Positions 19,448-27,719 of a DNA stretch of 27,719 bases are shown here, in pieces. Numbering within the stretch: the stretch's first letter is position 1; each line of letters starts with the position of its first letter. Origin of the DNA: Rhodocollybia butyracea. Lineage: Eukaryota; Basidiomycota; Agaricomycetes; Agaricales; Omphalotaceae. The notes under the pieces are model-generated. The model ran no database searches. It was not told where the DNA came from and saw only the letters and a program-made list of their open reading frames with translations. The stretch spans positions 1-27,719 of the forward strand of contig JADNRY010000758.1 of assembly GCA_015501585.1 (NCBI GenBank), read 5' to 3'. A program made the position numbers and the translations under genes.

Positions 19448-21096
19448 ATGGTCAATTATGATGCACTTGTCCTCACGTATCCCAACTGGGTGTACTCCAT
19501 GTTCGCCTTCCTCGGTTTCCTGTTGTGTGCGATTCCTCTTCCCTGGCACTTGGAAGGTACTTTGTTACTTTTCATGCATTGAAACCTCCGTATAACTGAC
19601 TCGACTAAATCACTTGAAGCTTGGAACACTGGAACGTGTCTTTTCATGATTTGGACGGGGCTGGCCTGTCTCAACCAGTTCATCAACTCCGTTGTCTGGA
19701 CTGGGAATGTTATCAATTCGGCTCCAGTATGGTGCGACATCTGTAAGTATCTAACTTTCATTGGACAAGTACCTCCCTCTTAATTCCTCACAAGCTGCCC
19801 GATTTATAACCGGCTCAGGGTCGCAATTCCTGCTGCGACGCTTTGTATCAACCGGCGGTTGTACTATATCGCTACTGCGAATGCTGTCACAATCACCAAA
19901 GCCGAGAAGCGCCGTGCTGTTTTGGTTGACTTGGGCATTGGCCTCGGTATTCCTCTGCTGGAGATGGTTTTGCGTAAGTCTAATCGACGTCAAATCTCTT
20001 CCCTCTCTAATCTTTCCTCAGAATACATCGATCAGGGCCACCGATTCAACATTTTTGAAGACCTCGGTTGCTATCCCTTTACCTATAACACATGGGTCGC
20101 ATACGTTGTCGTCGTCCCTTGGCCCTTGGCCATCAGCTGCATCTCATCTATCTATTCCAGTGAGCCCCCTCGTTTTCCATGTGCTGATCATAATACTAAT
20201 CAATATTCATCTAGTTTTGAGCATCAGGGCCTTCAACAAACGAAGAGCACAGTTCAAAGAGCTATTATCCGCGAACAGTAACCTGAACTCCAACCGTTAC
20301 TTCCGCTTGATGTGTTTAGCCGGCACGGAGATCTTGTTTACCCTTCCACTTAGTTGCTGGTCTATTTCCCTAAACGCAACTGCGTCGCCAATCCAGCCTT
20401 GGAAGGGATGGGACGACACTCATTCCAGCTTTTCCTTTGTTGGCCAGTACCCTTCCGTTATCTGGCATCTGGACAAGGGTACCGCGATCTCCCTAGAAAC
20501 AACGAGGTGGTTCGTTGTCTTGTGTGCCATAGTCTTCTTTGCATTCTTCGGCTTTGCAGACGAAGCGAGGAAAAAACTACCGTGCTGCCTTTGATTCTGT
20601 TGGCAAACGAGTTGGACTGTCAACGGGTGGCTCCTTCACTTCGTCGTTTTGGAACTCCACCGGGTAAGTTTACGAACTTACTCAACATTTCTGCAGTTGC
20701 TAATTTATTTCCGTCTCCAGATCGAAACTCTCTTCCCAGAATGGAACACTTCCAGTATTTGTCCAAAAGAAGATGTCGCGTAACCGTGGGTCAATCGACT
20801 CCTTTACGGATGTTTCTGGCGTTGGCGATGCCACCAGCTTCAACGAAAAGTCGTTCAATGGCGAACTTTCCTATGGTGCCATGTCGCTGGCCGACGTTGG
20901 CGGTGCTCTCTCGGATGACATGGAAATCTCTCCCACTGATACACTCGCGCCGGCTTTCCCGCAGCGTGCTGTGACTTACGACAAAGATGATGGTCTGCAT
21001 ATCGAAGTATCATCTATTCGCCATTTATCCACCTTCTCCATGTCGACCCCCATCGAAGTTCCTAGTCCTGTCCATAGGAATTCTGATATGGTCTAG
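19448..21096 (+). CDS. STE3-type pheromone receptor 2 (two compensating one-base shifts)
   Basis: Second STE3-family GPCR, on the same strand 1.2 kb after the first. Six exons: 19448-19556, 19620-19742, 19795-19973, 20022-20159, 20215-20663, 20721-21096. Family marks: LLCAIPLPWHLEAWN, FINSVVWTGNVINSAPVWCDI, CINRRLYYIATANAV, KAEKRRAVLVDLGIGLGIP, YIDQGHRFNIFEDLGCYP, then FNKRRAQFKELLS with NSNRYFRLMCLA. These are closer to canonical mating receptors than receptor 1. Two single-base problems exist: G-run 19818-19820 lacks one G (the read should go SG-VAIPA), and A-run 20571-20576 has one A too many (EARKNYRAAFDSVG is expected). They cancel in total length (458 codons). The tail of about 150 residues ends VPSPVHRNSDMV. 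Either a polishing error or a genuinely inactivated receptor. Confidence 0.88.
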
Positions 21097-22009
21097 TTTT
21101 GGTTGTTTATCCTGTTTATTTCTCCCATACCCAACAATTGTATCATTAGCACGCATACCTGTTCTCATACCGCGGCTTTTAACCCTACTCTACACTACAC
21201 ACTCCTTAGCTTTTGTTATTATTATGTATCCTTAGTCTTATTGTGATGTGTTCTTGGATATTTAGAACGGAGAATCGAACTTCATTTCCCCTTGCATTGA
21301 TGTGAAGAAAAACATCGTCTTCAAGAATAGAATAGGCGAAAGTATATGCATACCAGGGTTAATATTATTAACTTGAATCTCACGCTTTAAACAGAGGGAG
21401 CAGAGATCCGATAGTAACCGCGAGACGTCGGATATGCCTATGATACTTAAGGATAAGGATTACTCGGCCCAATCAGCACAGGACTGAAAGCAGCGAGCTC
21501 AACTCCCGACTCAGAGAAGGTAGAGTATCAAGCTGACGTAGAGATGGGAGCAAAGCCCGACCAACAGGCTAGTTACATATTTACTTCTCATTCGTAGTCG
21601 TTTGATCCAACCTTCCCCCAACAAATCCTGACCAAAGTCGTGTACCCCCGTGAATGAATTTTGCTGTCATGATAACGCCCTTCCATGAAAAACACACACA
21701 CTGTTTCAAGGTGCATAGAGCATCAGCGTCACCGAGATGACCATCAGGTTGCCAATCTGGATTCGAGGCAGCGTACGCGCTACATTGCATCAAAATATGT
21801 TTTTGGTGTCTCGAATTGCAACGGTGGATCCACATAGTAGACGGGTGAGCGAGTGACGATATTGGAAGTTTTTAATCAGTGTCAAATAATGTCGGAAGAA
21901 CATAGATGGATGAACCGCATACGCGAATGATAGTAACATTCTGCTACATGATAACTACATAGACTCTATTTACATTTCTTGCTTCAAATCCAGCGTTTTA
22001 CAAAACCGC
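21097..22009. other. Intergenic between convergent receptor 2 and MFS genes
   Basis: This is the 3' flank of two convergent genes. The minus-strand frame at 21581-21835 shows no domain. I found no small precursor ending in a CaaX motif on either strand. Frames that contain CIIS-like strings run on without a stop. Confidence 0.45.
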
Positions 22010-24080
22010 TTAGATCGACGCCCTTCCTCTAGGCTCGTAGGGCAACAACAGCGCCGTGAACCCAGCAAGGATGATCAGCGCACCAGATATGTATACTGGA
22101 GTCGCCGTCTCTAGATTAGCAAACAGGGCGATAATGGGCGCCTGTAATACACTAGTGAGACCAGATGGGATGGAGAGGCCAACTGAAACATACAATGACA
22201 CTAAAGATACGCGTCGCCGAAGAAACTAAGCCGTTACCAGTGCCGCGGTCCTTGGCAGGAAAAATCTTTGAGGGAGAAGAGTTAGACGGTACACAGGACA
22301 CAGTCGACAAGGCAGACCAACCTCAGGAGAGATAGCGTACAAAACCCCGTACATGATCTACAAAAGCACGATTCAGCCTCATGCAACTGAGCTCGGGGGA
22401 CATAACACACGCACGTTACTAAAGAAAGTATATCCACAGTTCCATCCGAGCAGAGCATTAGAGCTCCGCGCGGTGGTCGTCGCGAAAAGAAAGGCACCTG
22501 TGAGCCCTGTCTTTCGCGAGGGGTCGTTGAATAAAGAAAAACCACACGATAAAGTCAACTACTCGCCCGAGGATAATGCTAAGTGCCTTTGCGCCCTATG
22601 TAAGGCAATTCGACAGCCCAACCAGCGAGAAAGGCTCCAGGAACACCAATGACGCTGAGGATAAAGGTCTACATAGCTTGATGAGCATATCGTGAGATGT
22701 TAGTCGAACCAATTTGCTCACGTTGCGATAGGTAATGAACAAAGAACCATCACCGAAAGCATTGCCGCGACTTTCGAGTAAGAAAGGTAAGAAACTGTTG
22801 TATAACGTCGAAGCTAGTCCGATTATCCCTGTAACACCGAATTAGGGAGGTGGATAAGCTGCGGCAGAAATGACGATTTTACCCCACAAAAAGATCAAGA
22901 GAGACGTCGAAAACGCCATCTTTCTAGTTCGGAAGAGGGCCTTTACGTGGTTCCATCCAAGAGCGGAGCTTGCGCTTAAGACTCTGGGACGATCTGCACG
23001 AACTTTCTCTGGATCCACACCACCAGCGTTTACCAGTTGTTCCACCGTAAGATTTGACGTCTTTGAATTGAATTTGGCGAGCTTTTGGATGACCTCGACA
23101 GCCTCCGCGTCTTTTCCGATTCCAATGAGGAAGCGGGGGCTCTCAAATAGTTGGAACACGAAGAAGCGGATACCCCATAGCAGTAATGTCAGAGCACCAA
23201 GAATGAATAGCAGGTAACGCCATCCCATGTTCTCGGAGCGCGTACAGTTCTCCGGCCCTTGACAAGAGAAATTTGCGATGAGGGGCCATGCGAGCTAAAC
23301 ATAGAGTTAGACCTTGTCGCCGGAGATGATTCATGGCCGACTTACCAAACTGACTAGGAGTTGGCCCAAACACCACCAAATTGACATTACGGTAAGGAGA
23401 TATTGGTGCGTCCCGGGTACGAGATCCAAGAAGACAGCACTATCCACAGGCATATTGCCTCCGACACCCACTCCTAAAGTGGCGATTAAAGAAGCGAGCG
23501 TGACCATATTCTGGGAACCACCAGCGGCAAGACCAAAGACTCCTGCGATTAGAAGTGTCAAATTAAATGACCACCTGAGAAATAGTATTCAGAAAGGTCT
23601 GACGAAGAGCACGCGGGAAACCACAAACCGTCTGCCCCAGATGTCGCATCCAAATGACCAGATAATTGCACCAACGAGCAGGCCCACGTTGGCCGCAAGC
23701 GTGAGGAATGGGCCTTGGAAGTTGAACTCGTTAATAACCGGAGTGAGAATGAGACCGGTAATCAGCTGTGCATTCTCATAAGTTAACATGTAGCAGATGA
23801 AAAACGTTATCCTCACAGGCCAAACACTATCCGCAAACCATCCGAATCCTGCACAACAGAATAGATATACTTGGTACTTCCCCATTCCGATATCTTGGAT
23901 TGCAGCGTTCAGTATCCGTGCTTTTGCTTGATAGACCTGGTCTATAGTTCCGTCGGCGTCATCATCGTAGAGGTTATCCAAAGCAATTTTATGGTCGCGA
24001 CTAGCAGAATTTTCGGTGGTGCTCGGGTCCCTTGATAACGAAGGATACTCGGAGGGAAGGTCGACTTTGTGACTTGACAT
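22010..24080 (-). CDS. MFS transporter, sugar-porter/SV2-like
   Basis: Membrane transporter of the major facilitator superfamily. It starts at 24080 (MSSHKVDLPSEYPSL) with a hydrophilic cytoplasmic N-terminus of about 70 residues, then IGMGKYQVYLFCCAGFGWFADS (first helix). Next come LLVGAIIWSFGCDIWGRR (loop 2-3 MFS signature), GVGVGGNMPVDSAVFLD (helix 4), SIWWCLGQLLVSL, and GWRYLLFILGALTLLLWGIRF with ESPRFLIGIGK before the central loop. The second half gives IIGLASTLYNSFLPFL, IGVPGAFLAGWAVELPYIGRKGT, TTTARSSNALLGWNCGYTFF, FPAKDRGTGNGL, and ends LLLPYEPRGRASI. The spacing fits 12 helices. The family resembles SV2/sugar porters; the substrate is unknown. One -1 shift sits at 22581 (an in-frame TAG right after GRKGT). 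With a T restored, a GC-AG intron would link GTLALSSG to LTGAFLF. Confidence 0.85.
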
Positions 24081-24456
24081 TGAGGAAAGTGATAAGGACG
24101 AGACTGAGGCTACACTTCACGGGGAGGGAGGCAAAGGTACGAAGTCAAAGTGGGGATATTATATACCCTGGGTAATAAATTATCAGACGACCAGTCTGAG
24201 CGGAGTCGGAGAATGACATTGCTGACAGAGTGCTGACACGGTTCAAAAAAGCAAACGAAAACACACGTCTCGCGCGATCTAGAAGGTTCGTAAGTTGAAG
24301 CACGCGATCTAAGTATTTATCTTTCTCGGTAGACCAACAATGCCAAAACTGATCAAGATCCCAGGTACCTGGAGCGTGGATGGAGTGTGGATGGGGATGG
24401 ATATGGAGCACTTAATCGCCCCCAAGCATGCCAAAACATATGTATTATTCTGCAGC
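24081..24456. other. MFS promoter and prefoldin 3' flank, no gene
   Basis: A minus-strand open frame (24145-24411) overlaps the MFS upstream region but has no domain. CGCGATCTA recurs (near 24273 and 24304). Nothing else is recognisable. Confidence 0.45.
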
Positions 24457-25405
24457 TTAACCTCCCTCCTTCTCAGAGGTATCCTTGCTAGTTTTTTCCT
24501 CTTCTAGCCTCCGCTCTCGTCTTCTCTTAACGTCCCAGTTATACACTCTTGCCATATTGACCTCCATCATCGTCAACTGTTCTCGCAGGAATTCAAGATC
24601 TTCTGTTAGAGTTGCTACATTGGTCTCGGCCCCTCCTAGCTTTGACCGTAAAAGTTCGATAGCGGCAGGTAACTTGTAAGATAGCATGACGTTGGCCTGG
24701 ATGCAAAAAATCGCTTGAATAAAAGAGGAACTAGCAAATCGCGGGTCACGTACTCCGAGCCACAGATAGACCGTATCCGAGTCTTCAAGTTCGGCCTCCG
24801 CGAAACAGGGTTTCGTTTAGCTCGAAAAGTTGTTTTTCAGAGGTTTGGAAGAAGAGCTTTCATCTTCATCTTCAAGATCATCTTCAAGATCATCCTCGGA
24901 TTGGGAGCTCTTTCCTTCCTAGGAGATGAAATGACCAGAATGAGCACACCGAAATGTTGACATGTACCGCTAGCGTACCCGTCGTTCATGTAGATATTCC
25001 ACCATGCTCAAAGTCTTTTTAATGTCGGGAATCTTCTCCTCTAACCCCAGCCGCCTTTGAGATAAATTCGCGTCCATATATCGATACTTGCTGTGCAAAA
25101 AACTCGTAAGCCAAAGCAAACCCGATTGTAAAGACGCGAATACGCGTACGCTATGGCATCTTGAATCTTTTTGAGTGGACCCTCGACTTCGGCATCTGCG
25201 CCTCCAAGGTATTTTTCTACATCTTCCTGGCGTGGATAGTAAGTAAGTATTCAACATCGTCCCAGAGGACGCACAATAAATGGTGCTTTAGGTATCCCTC
25301 TTGCTGTGAAGGGAAGAAGTTTCAGTATACTTTCATTTTCAGTTTCACCACTAGAAATTTCTGCTCACCACCTCGTTCTTCACTAAGAACGGAACCGGTG
25401 GACAT
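24457..25405 (-). CDS. PAC10: Prefoldin subunit 3
   Basis: Alpha-type subunit of the hexameric cytosolic prefoldin chaperone, which passes actin and tubulin to the CCT chaperonin. Exons read: MSTGSVLSEERG, then ARGIPKAPFI, then EDVEKYLGGADAEVEGPLKK, then KYRYMDANLSQRRLGLEEK with IPDIKKTLSMVEYLHERR (first coiled-coil helix). An acidic insert (SEDDLEDDLEDEDESSSS) follows, then LFELNETLF and DTVYLWLG, then ANVMLSYKLPAAIELL and LEFLREQLTMMEVNMARVYN (second helix), ending EKEGG. The VNMARVYNWDVKRR block is diagnostic. Around 24805-24835 the read needs one A more in an A-run and one C less (between LNETLF and AEAELED). The two cancel, and a false stop lies between. Because this gene is normally single copy and well conserved, I favour consensus errors. 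The symbol follows the yeast name. Confidence 0.88.
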
Positions 25406-25507
25406 TTAGAGACAACAGGTGAAAGATGAAATCGATGGACAGGTATGGCGCTTGTTGGGCGTCTATTCTTGAATTACTTTTTAACGCTCATTTTTTCATT
25501 TTCTTCC
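25406..25507. promoter_or_regulatory. Shared bidirectional promoter, prefoldin subunit 3 / MRD1
   Basis: The two divergent start codons (25405 minus, 25508 plus) are only 102 bp apart, so both core promoters and 5' UTRs must fit here or overlap the genes. The MRD1-proximal side is T-rich (ATTTTTTCATTTTC). No TATA box is obvious. Confidence 0.6.
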
Positions 25508-27719
25508 ATGTCCCGTCTTATTGTTAAAGGTCTTCCTGCTACGTTACCCCTGTTCGCCTTAGGCAAAATTTCGAACAAAAGGATGCACCTGTAGGAACCC
25601 TTACAGATGTTAAAATTGCATTCAAACCCGACGGTACTTCTCGCCGGTTTGGGTTTGTCGGGTTCAAAACCGACGAAGAAGCGCTTGCGGCGAAGGAGTG
25701 GTTCGACAAGACTTTTGTGGATTCCTCTAGAATTAGTGTAAATATTGTCGAGGTGAGCCTAGTTGGTTTCCTGTACTTTTTACAGCGTTATTGACTCAAG
25801 CATTGGAGTTTCTAGGGCCTCAAGGATGCACCAAAGCCCAGACCGAATAAACGGCCCCGTCTTGATGCAACTGTATTGAAGACGCGCCCTCAAAGCTCCC
25901 CAAGAAAACAAAGAGTAGTCCAGAAGCTGGCGAAAAATCTTCAAAGTCAAAAAAAGATTCCCAACTGGACGAATTCCTCGAAGTCATGCATACTGTGAAG
26001 GGACCTTCATGGGCAAACGAAGCTCAGCCAAAGGCATCCACTAGTGCAATTAAACTGGATGAACCAGCACCTATGGTAGTCGATGAACCAGTCCCAGAAG
26101 ATGTTTCTGATATGGAATGGATGCGACGAAGGATGACCGAAAAGACAGACCTTGGTGAAAAGGCTTATATCCAGTCGGACGATGAAGAGGATGACAAAGA
26201 AGTCACTCAAATAGTATGAAATTTTTGCTGTTTTCGGATGATCAATATTAACGAACGCCCAGCAGCCAACTGAAGAGCCAAAGGATCCAACCGAAGCCTC
26301 GATACTTCAGACCTCGCGACTATTTGTTCGCAACCTAGCCTTCTCGTGTTCTGACTCAGAACTTTCAACGCACTTTGGTCAGTTTGGTGAATTATCCAGG
26401 TGAGCGTTTTTGTCAGACTCTAGTCGCCTCCAGAACGAGGTTTGGGATGAGCTTGCTTGTCAGACATCACCGTGGTGATCCTTACGGATATAGGGATTTA
26501 ACTGACTCTTTTTCCGTGTCACCGTTCTCAATGCTAACTGGTTGCTCCAACAGGTGAATATGCTCTTCATTTTGGCTCGAGATGAAAATTTAGTATAGGG
26601 ACATCAGACCTTCGGGAATGTTGATCCTTTTGTGGAAATCCGATAGTAGAAATTTTTCTGACATTTTCAACGTGCTCGTTTTATGTGAACCGTACTGACC
26701 ACTGTTTTCCTATAGGTGATTATTTTTTCTGACTTGGTCGAGGGATGAACACTTGTATAGGCATCAGACCTTCGGGCATGTTGATCCTCTTGCGGAAATC
26801 CGATAGTAGAAATAATTTCTGAACTTTCGTCGTTTCTTTGTTCCTGAACCTGGCTAACTGTTTTCATAGGTGAATATCCTTTTCGTTTTCTGCAAGATGA
26901 AACTCTGTATAGGGACATCAGACCTTCGGGCATGTTGATCCTCTTGTGGAAATCCGATAGTAGAAAATTTCTGACCTTTTTGTTTGAATTCTCATCAAGA
27001 TTTTGTTTCTGACTTTTCTCCTTTATCGTTAGGTACACATACCTGTCGATCCGCGACGAAGCAGTCTAAAGGCCTCGCTTATGTGACCTTTGCGAAAGGC
27101 GTTAATGCCGTGACCGCCTATAAAGCCCTTGACAAAATTCGTTTCAAGGTCGACTGGTACATATCCTTCCCGCTGTCGATCGGAGGGGCAAGTTTGAAGT
27201 CGAGGAGGGGGAAGGCGCAAAACGAACCGTCAAAGATGAAAAGAACGCCAAACGCAAAGCACAGCTGGGAAGGAGTTCAATTGGAGTATGTTGTATATGA
27301 ATGTGAGTTTTCTGCGAATATAATCCTCACCTTGATGTTGACTGGTTTTTTCAGAGCGATGCAGTGGCTTCGTCTATCGCCACCGAATGAACTCCAAGGC
27401 TGATATTCTCAACCCGGATTCTGAAGATCCATCATCGTCGACGAATCCTGCTGTCAAGCTTGCCCTTGCGGAAACTCATATCATCGAGACGAAAACTTAC
27501 CTCGAATCAAATGGTATCGCACTTTCATCGTTCTCTTCCTCGCGTACAGCGCGTTCGGATACTACTATTCTGGTCAAAAATATTCCATACGGCACAATGG
27601 AGCCGCAGATCCGGGAGCTATTCGAGCCGCACGGAGCCGTTTCTCGAGTACTTGTACCTCCTGCTGGCACGATAGCGGTTGTCGACTTTGACAAACCTGA
27701 CGAGGCTGGCCGGGCTTTC
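25508..27719 (+). CDS. MRD1: MRD1, multiple RNA-recognition-motif rRNA processing factor (partial, cut by window end)
   Basis: Nucleolar protein needed for early pre-rRNA cleavages toward 18S rRNA; yeast Mrd1 has five RRMs. Seen here: RRM1 (MSRLIVKGLPA at the start, RRFGFVGFKTDEEALAAKEW), a charged linker (KRPRLDA, KKTKSSPEAGEK, DEFLEVMHTVKGPSW, WMRRRMTEK), RRM2 (RLFVRNLAFSCSDSELSTHF, then VHIPVDP and SKGLAYVTFAKGV), and the beginning of RRM3 (TILVKNIPYGTM, RELFEPHGAVSRVLV). Exons: 25508-25752, 25816-26213, 26263-26399, 27033-27302 and 27355 to the edge. The 633-nt gap inside RRM2 is an array of four intron-like units. At least six one-base losses (25540, 25876, 27053, 27148, 27270, 27383) break the frame, and one G is also missing at the 27033 splice junction. 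For an essential gene this points to consensus errors. Confidence 0.88.
26440..26510 (+). ncRNA. Candidate intronic small RNA, unit 1 (C/D-like)
   Basis: A GGATGA box (26445-26450) and CTGA (26502-26505) bracket about 50 nt with an internal GTGATCC and a perfect small hairpin ATCC-TTAC-GGAT. The most diverged of the four. Confidence 0.25.
26577..26664 (+). ncRNA. Candidate intronic small RNA, unit 2 (C/D-like)
   Basis: AGATGA (26580-26585) and CTGA (26658-26661) bracket a core with CATCAGACCTTCGGG and TTGATCCTTTTGTGGAAATC. The GATCC...GGAAATC pairing repeats the hairpin of unit 1 with changed bases. No terminal stem is obvious. Confidence 0.3.
26740..26825 (+). ncRNA. Candidate intronic small RNA, unit 3 (C/D-like)
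   Basis: GGATGA (26743-26748) and CTGA (26819-26822). The core from CATCAGACC to GATAGTAGAAA matches unit 4 with one clear substitution (TTGCGG versus TTGTGG), while the flanks differ much more. Confidence 0.3.
26892..26978 (+). ncRNA. Candidate intronic small RNA, unit 4 (C/D-like)
   Basis: AGATGA (26895-26900) and CTGA (26971-26974) with the same core and hairpin as units 2 and 3. Distance between boxes is about 70-75 nt, within the usual size of box C/D snoRNAs. The C box has a purine where U is normal (RUGAUGA), which weakens the call. Confidence 0.3.

Larger units (their letters stand above)
26400..27032 (+). repeat. Four back-to-back intron units inside MRD1 RRM2
   Basis: The interruption of RRM2 divides into units 26400-26553 (154 nt), 26554-26715 (162), 26716-26869 (154) and 26870-27032 (163). 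Each starts GTGAG or GTGAW and ends in a pyrimidine-rich stretch plus AG (CAACAG, CTATAG, CATAG, GTTAG). Each has a branch-like site (GCTAAC, ACTGAC, GCTAAC, TCTGAC) 15-32 nt before the AG. The AG of one unit abuts the GT of the next, so nothing is left between them as an exon. Units 2-4 are clear copies of one another. Unit 1 is a diverged member with the same layout. Confidence 0.85.

Noticed and set aside
21581..21835. 84-codon minus-strand ORF between receptor 2 and the MFS gene
   Set aside because: No recognised motif, no splice partners and no sign of coding bias; probably chance.
26007..27038. Minus-strand ORFs under MRD1
   Set aside because: They are antisense to MRD1 exons or to the intron array. 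The repeated HKRINMPEGL-like peptide simply reflects the repeated intron cores.
1..27719. CRISPR arrays, tRNA or rRNA genes, bacterial-type operons
   Set aside because: None seen. The intron-rich gene structures and protein families are eukaryotic, and the tandem repeats found lack spacer architecture.

Overview
The window looks like a chromosomal piece from a mushroom-forming basidiomycete (Agaricomycetes). Coding regions are cut by many introns of about 46-60 nt with GT...AG ends and CTNAC-like branch sites. The families are typical of that group: a DUF6593-like gene, an expanded TKL-type kinase, a SERAC1-like hydrolase and two STE3-type pheromone receptors. All calls come from reading the sequence; no database was searched.

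Layout. 292-870 (+): decayed DUF6593-like gene. 1364-4332 (-): TKL-type kinase whose C-lobe is split by about 0.5 kb of unexplained DNA. 5272-5748 (+): unknown ORF. 6272-6360 (-): relic first exon of the gene at 10.7-11.6 kb. 6672-8150 (-): complete small LTR retroelement with one Gag-like ORF and a 5-bp target duplication. 8237-9879 (-): alpha/beta hydrolase. 10723-11573 (-): protein with two copies of an unnamed domain. 12341-13824: non-autonomous DNA transposon with 19-bp perfect terminal inverted repeats and a 7-bp target duplication. 16293-18250 and 19448-21096 (+): two tandem STE3-type receptors. 22010-24080 (-): MFS transporter. 24457-25405 (-): prefoldin subunit 3. 25508-end (+): MRD1, an rRNA-processing factor with several RRM domains, cut by the window end.

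How it fits together. The receptors are the signalling core: seven-helix GPCRs for lipopeptide pheromones. I found no convincing pheromone precursor beside them, so this may be a B mating-type locus or a group of non-mating receptor paralogues. The left half is accessory, with transposons, relics and broken genes. The right end is housekeeping: prefoldin subunit 3 and MRD1 are divergent and share about 100 bp of promoter.

Most striking is the intron interrupting the second RRM of MRD1. It consists of four abutting intron-like units of 154-163 nt. Each unit starts with GTGA and ends in AG, with a branch-like site before that end. Each carries a core more conserved than its flanks, with a small hairpin and C/D-box-like motifs. 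This could be an array of back-to-back introns with zero-length exons that each host a small RNA.

Caution: several well-conserved genes (MRD1, prefoldin subunit 3, MFS, hydrolase, receptor 2) need one-base corrections, mostly in homopolymers, to read through. That pattern suggests consensus errors in an unpolished assembly more than parallel gene death.
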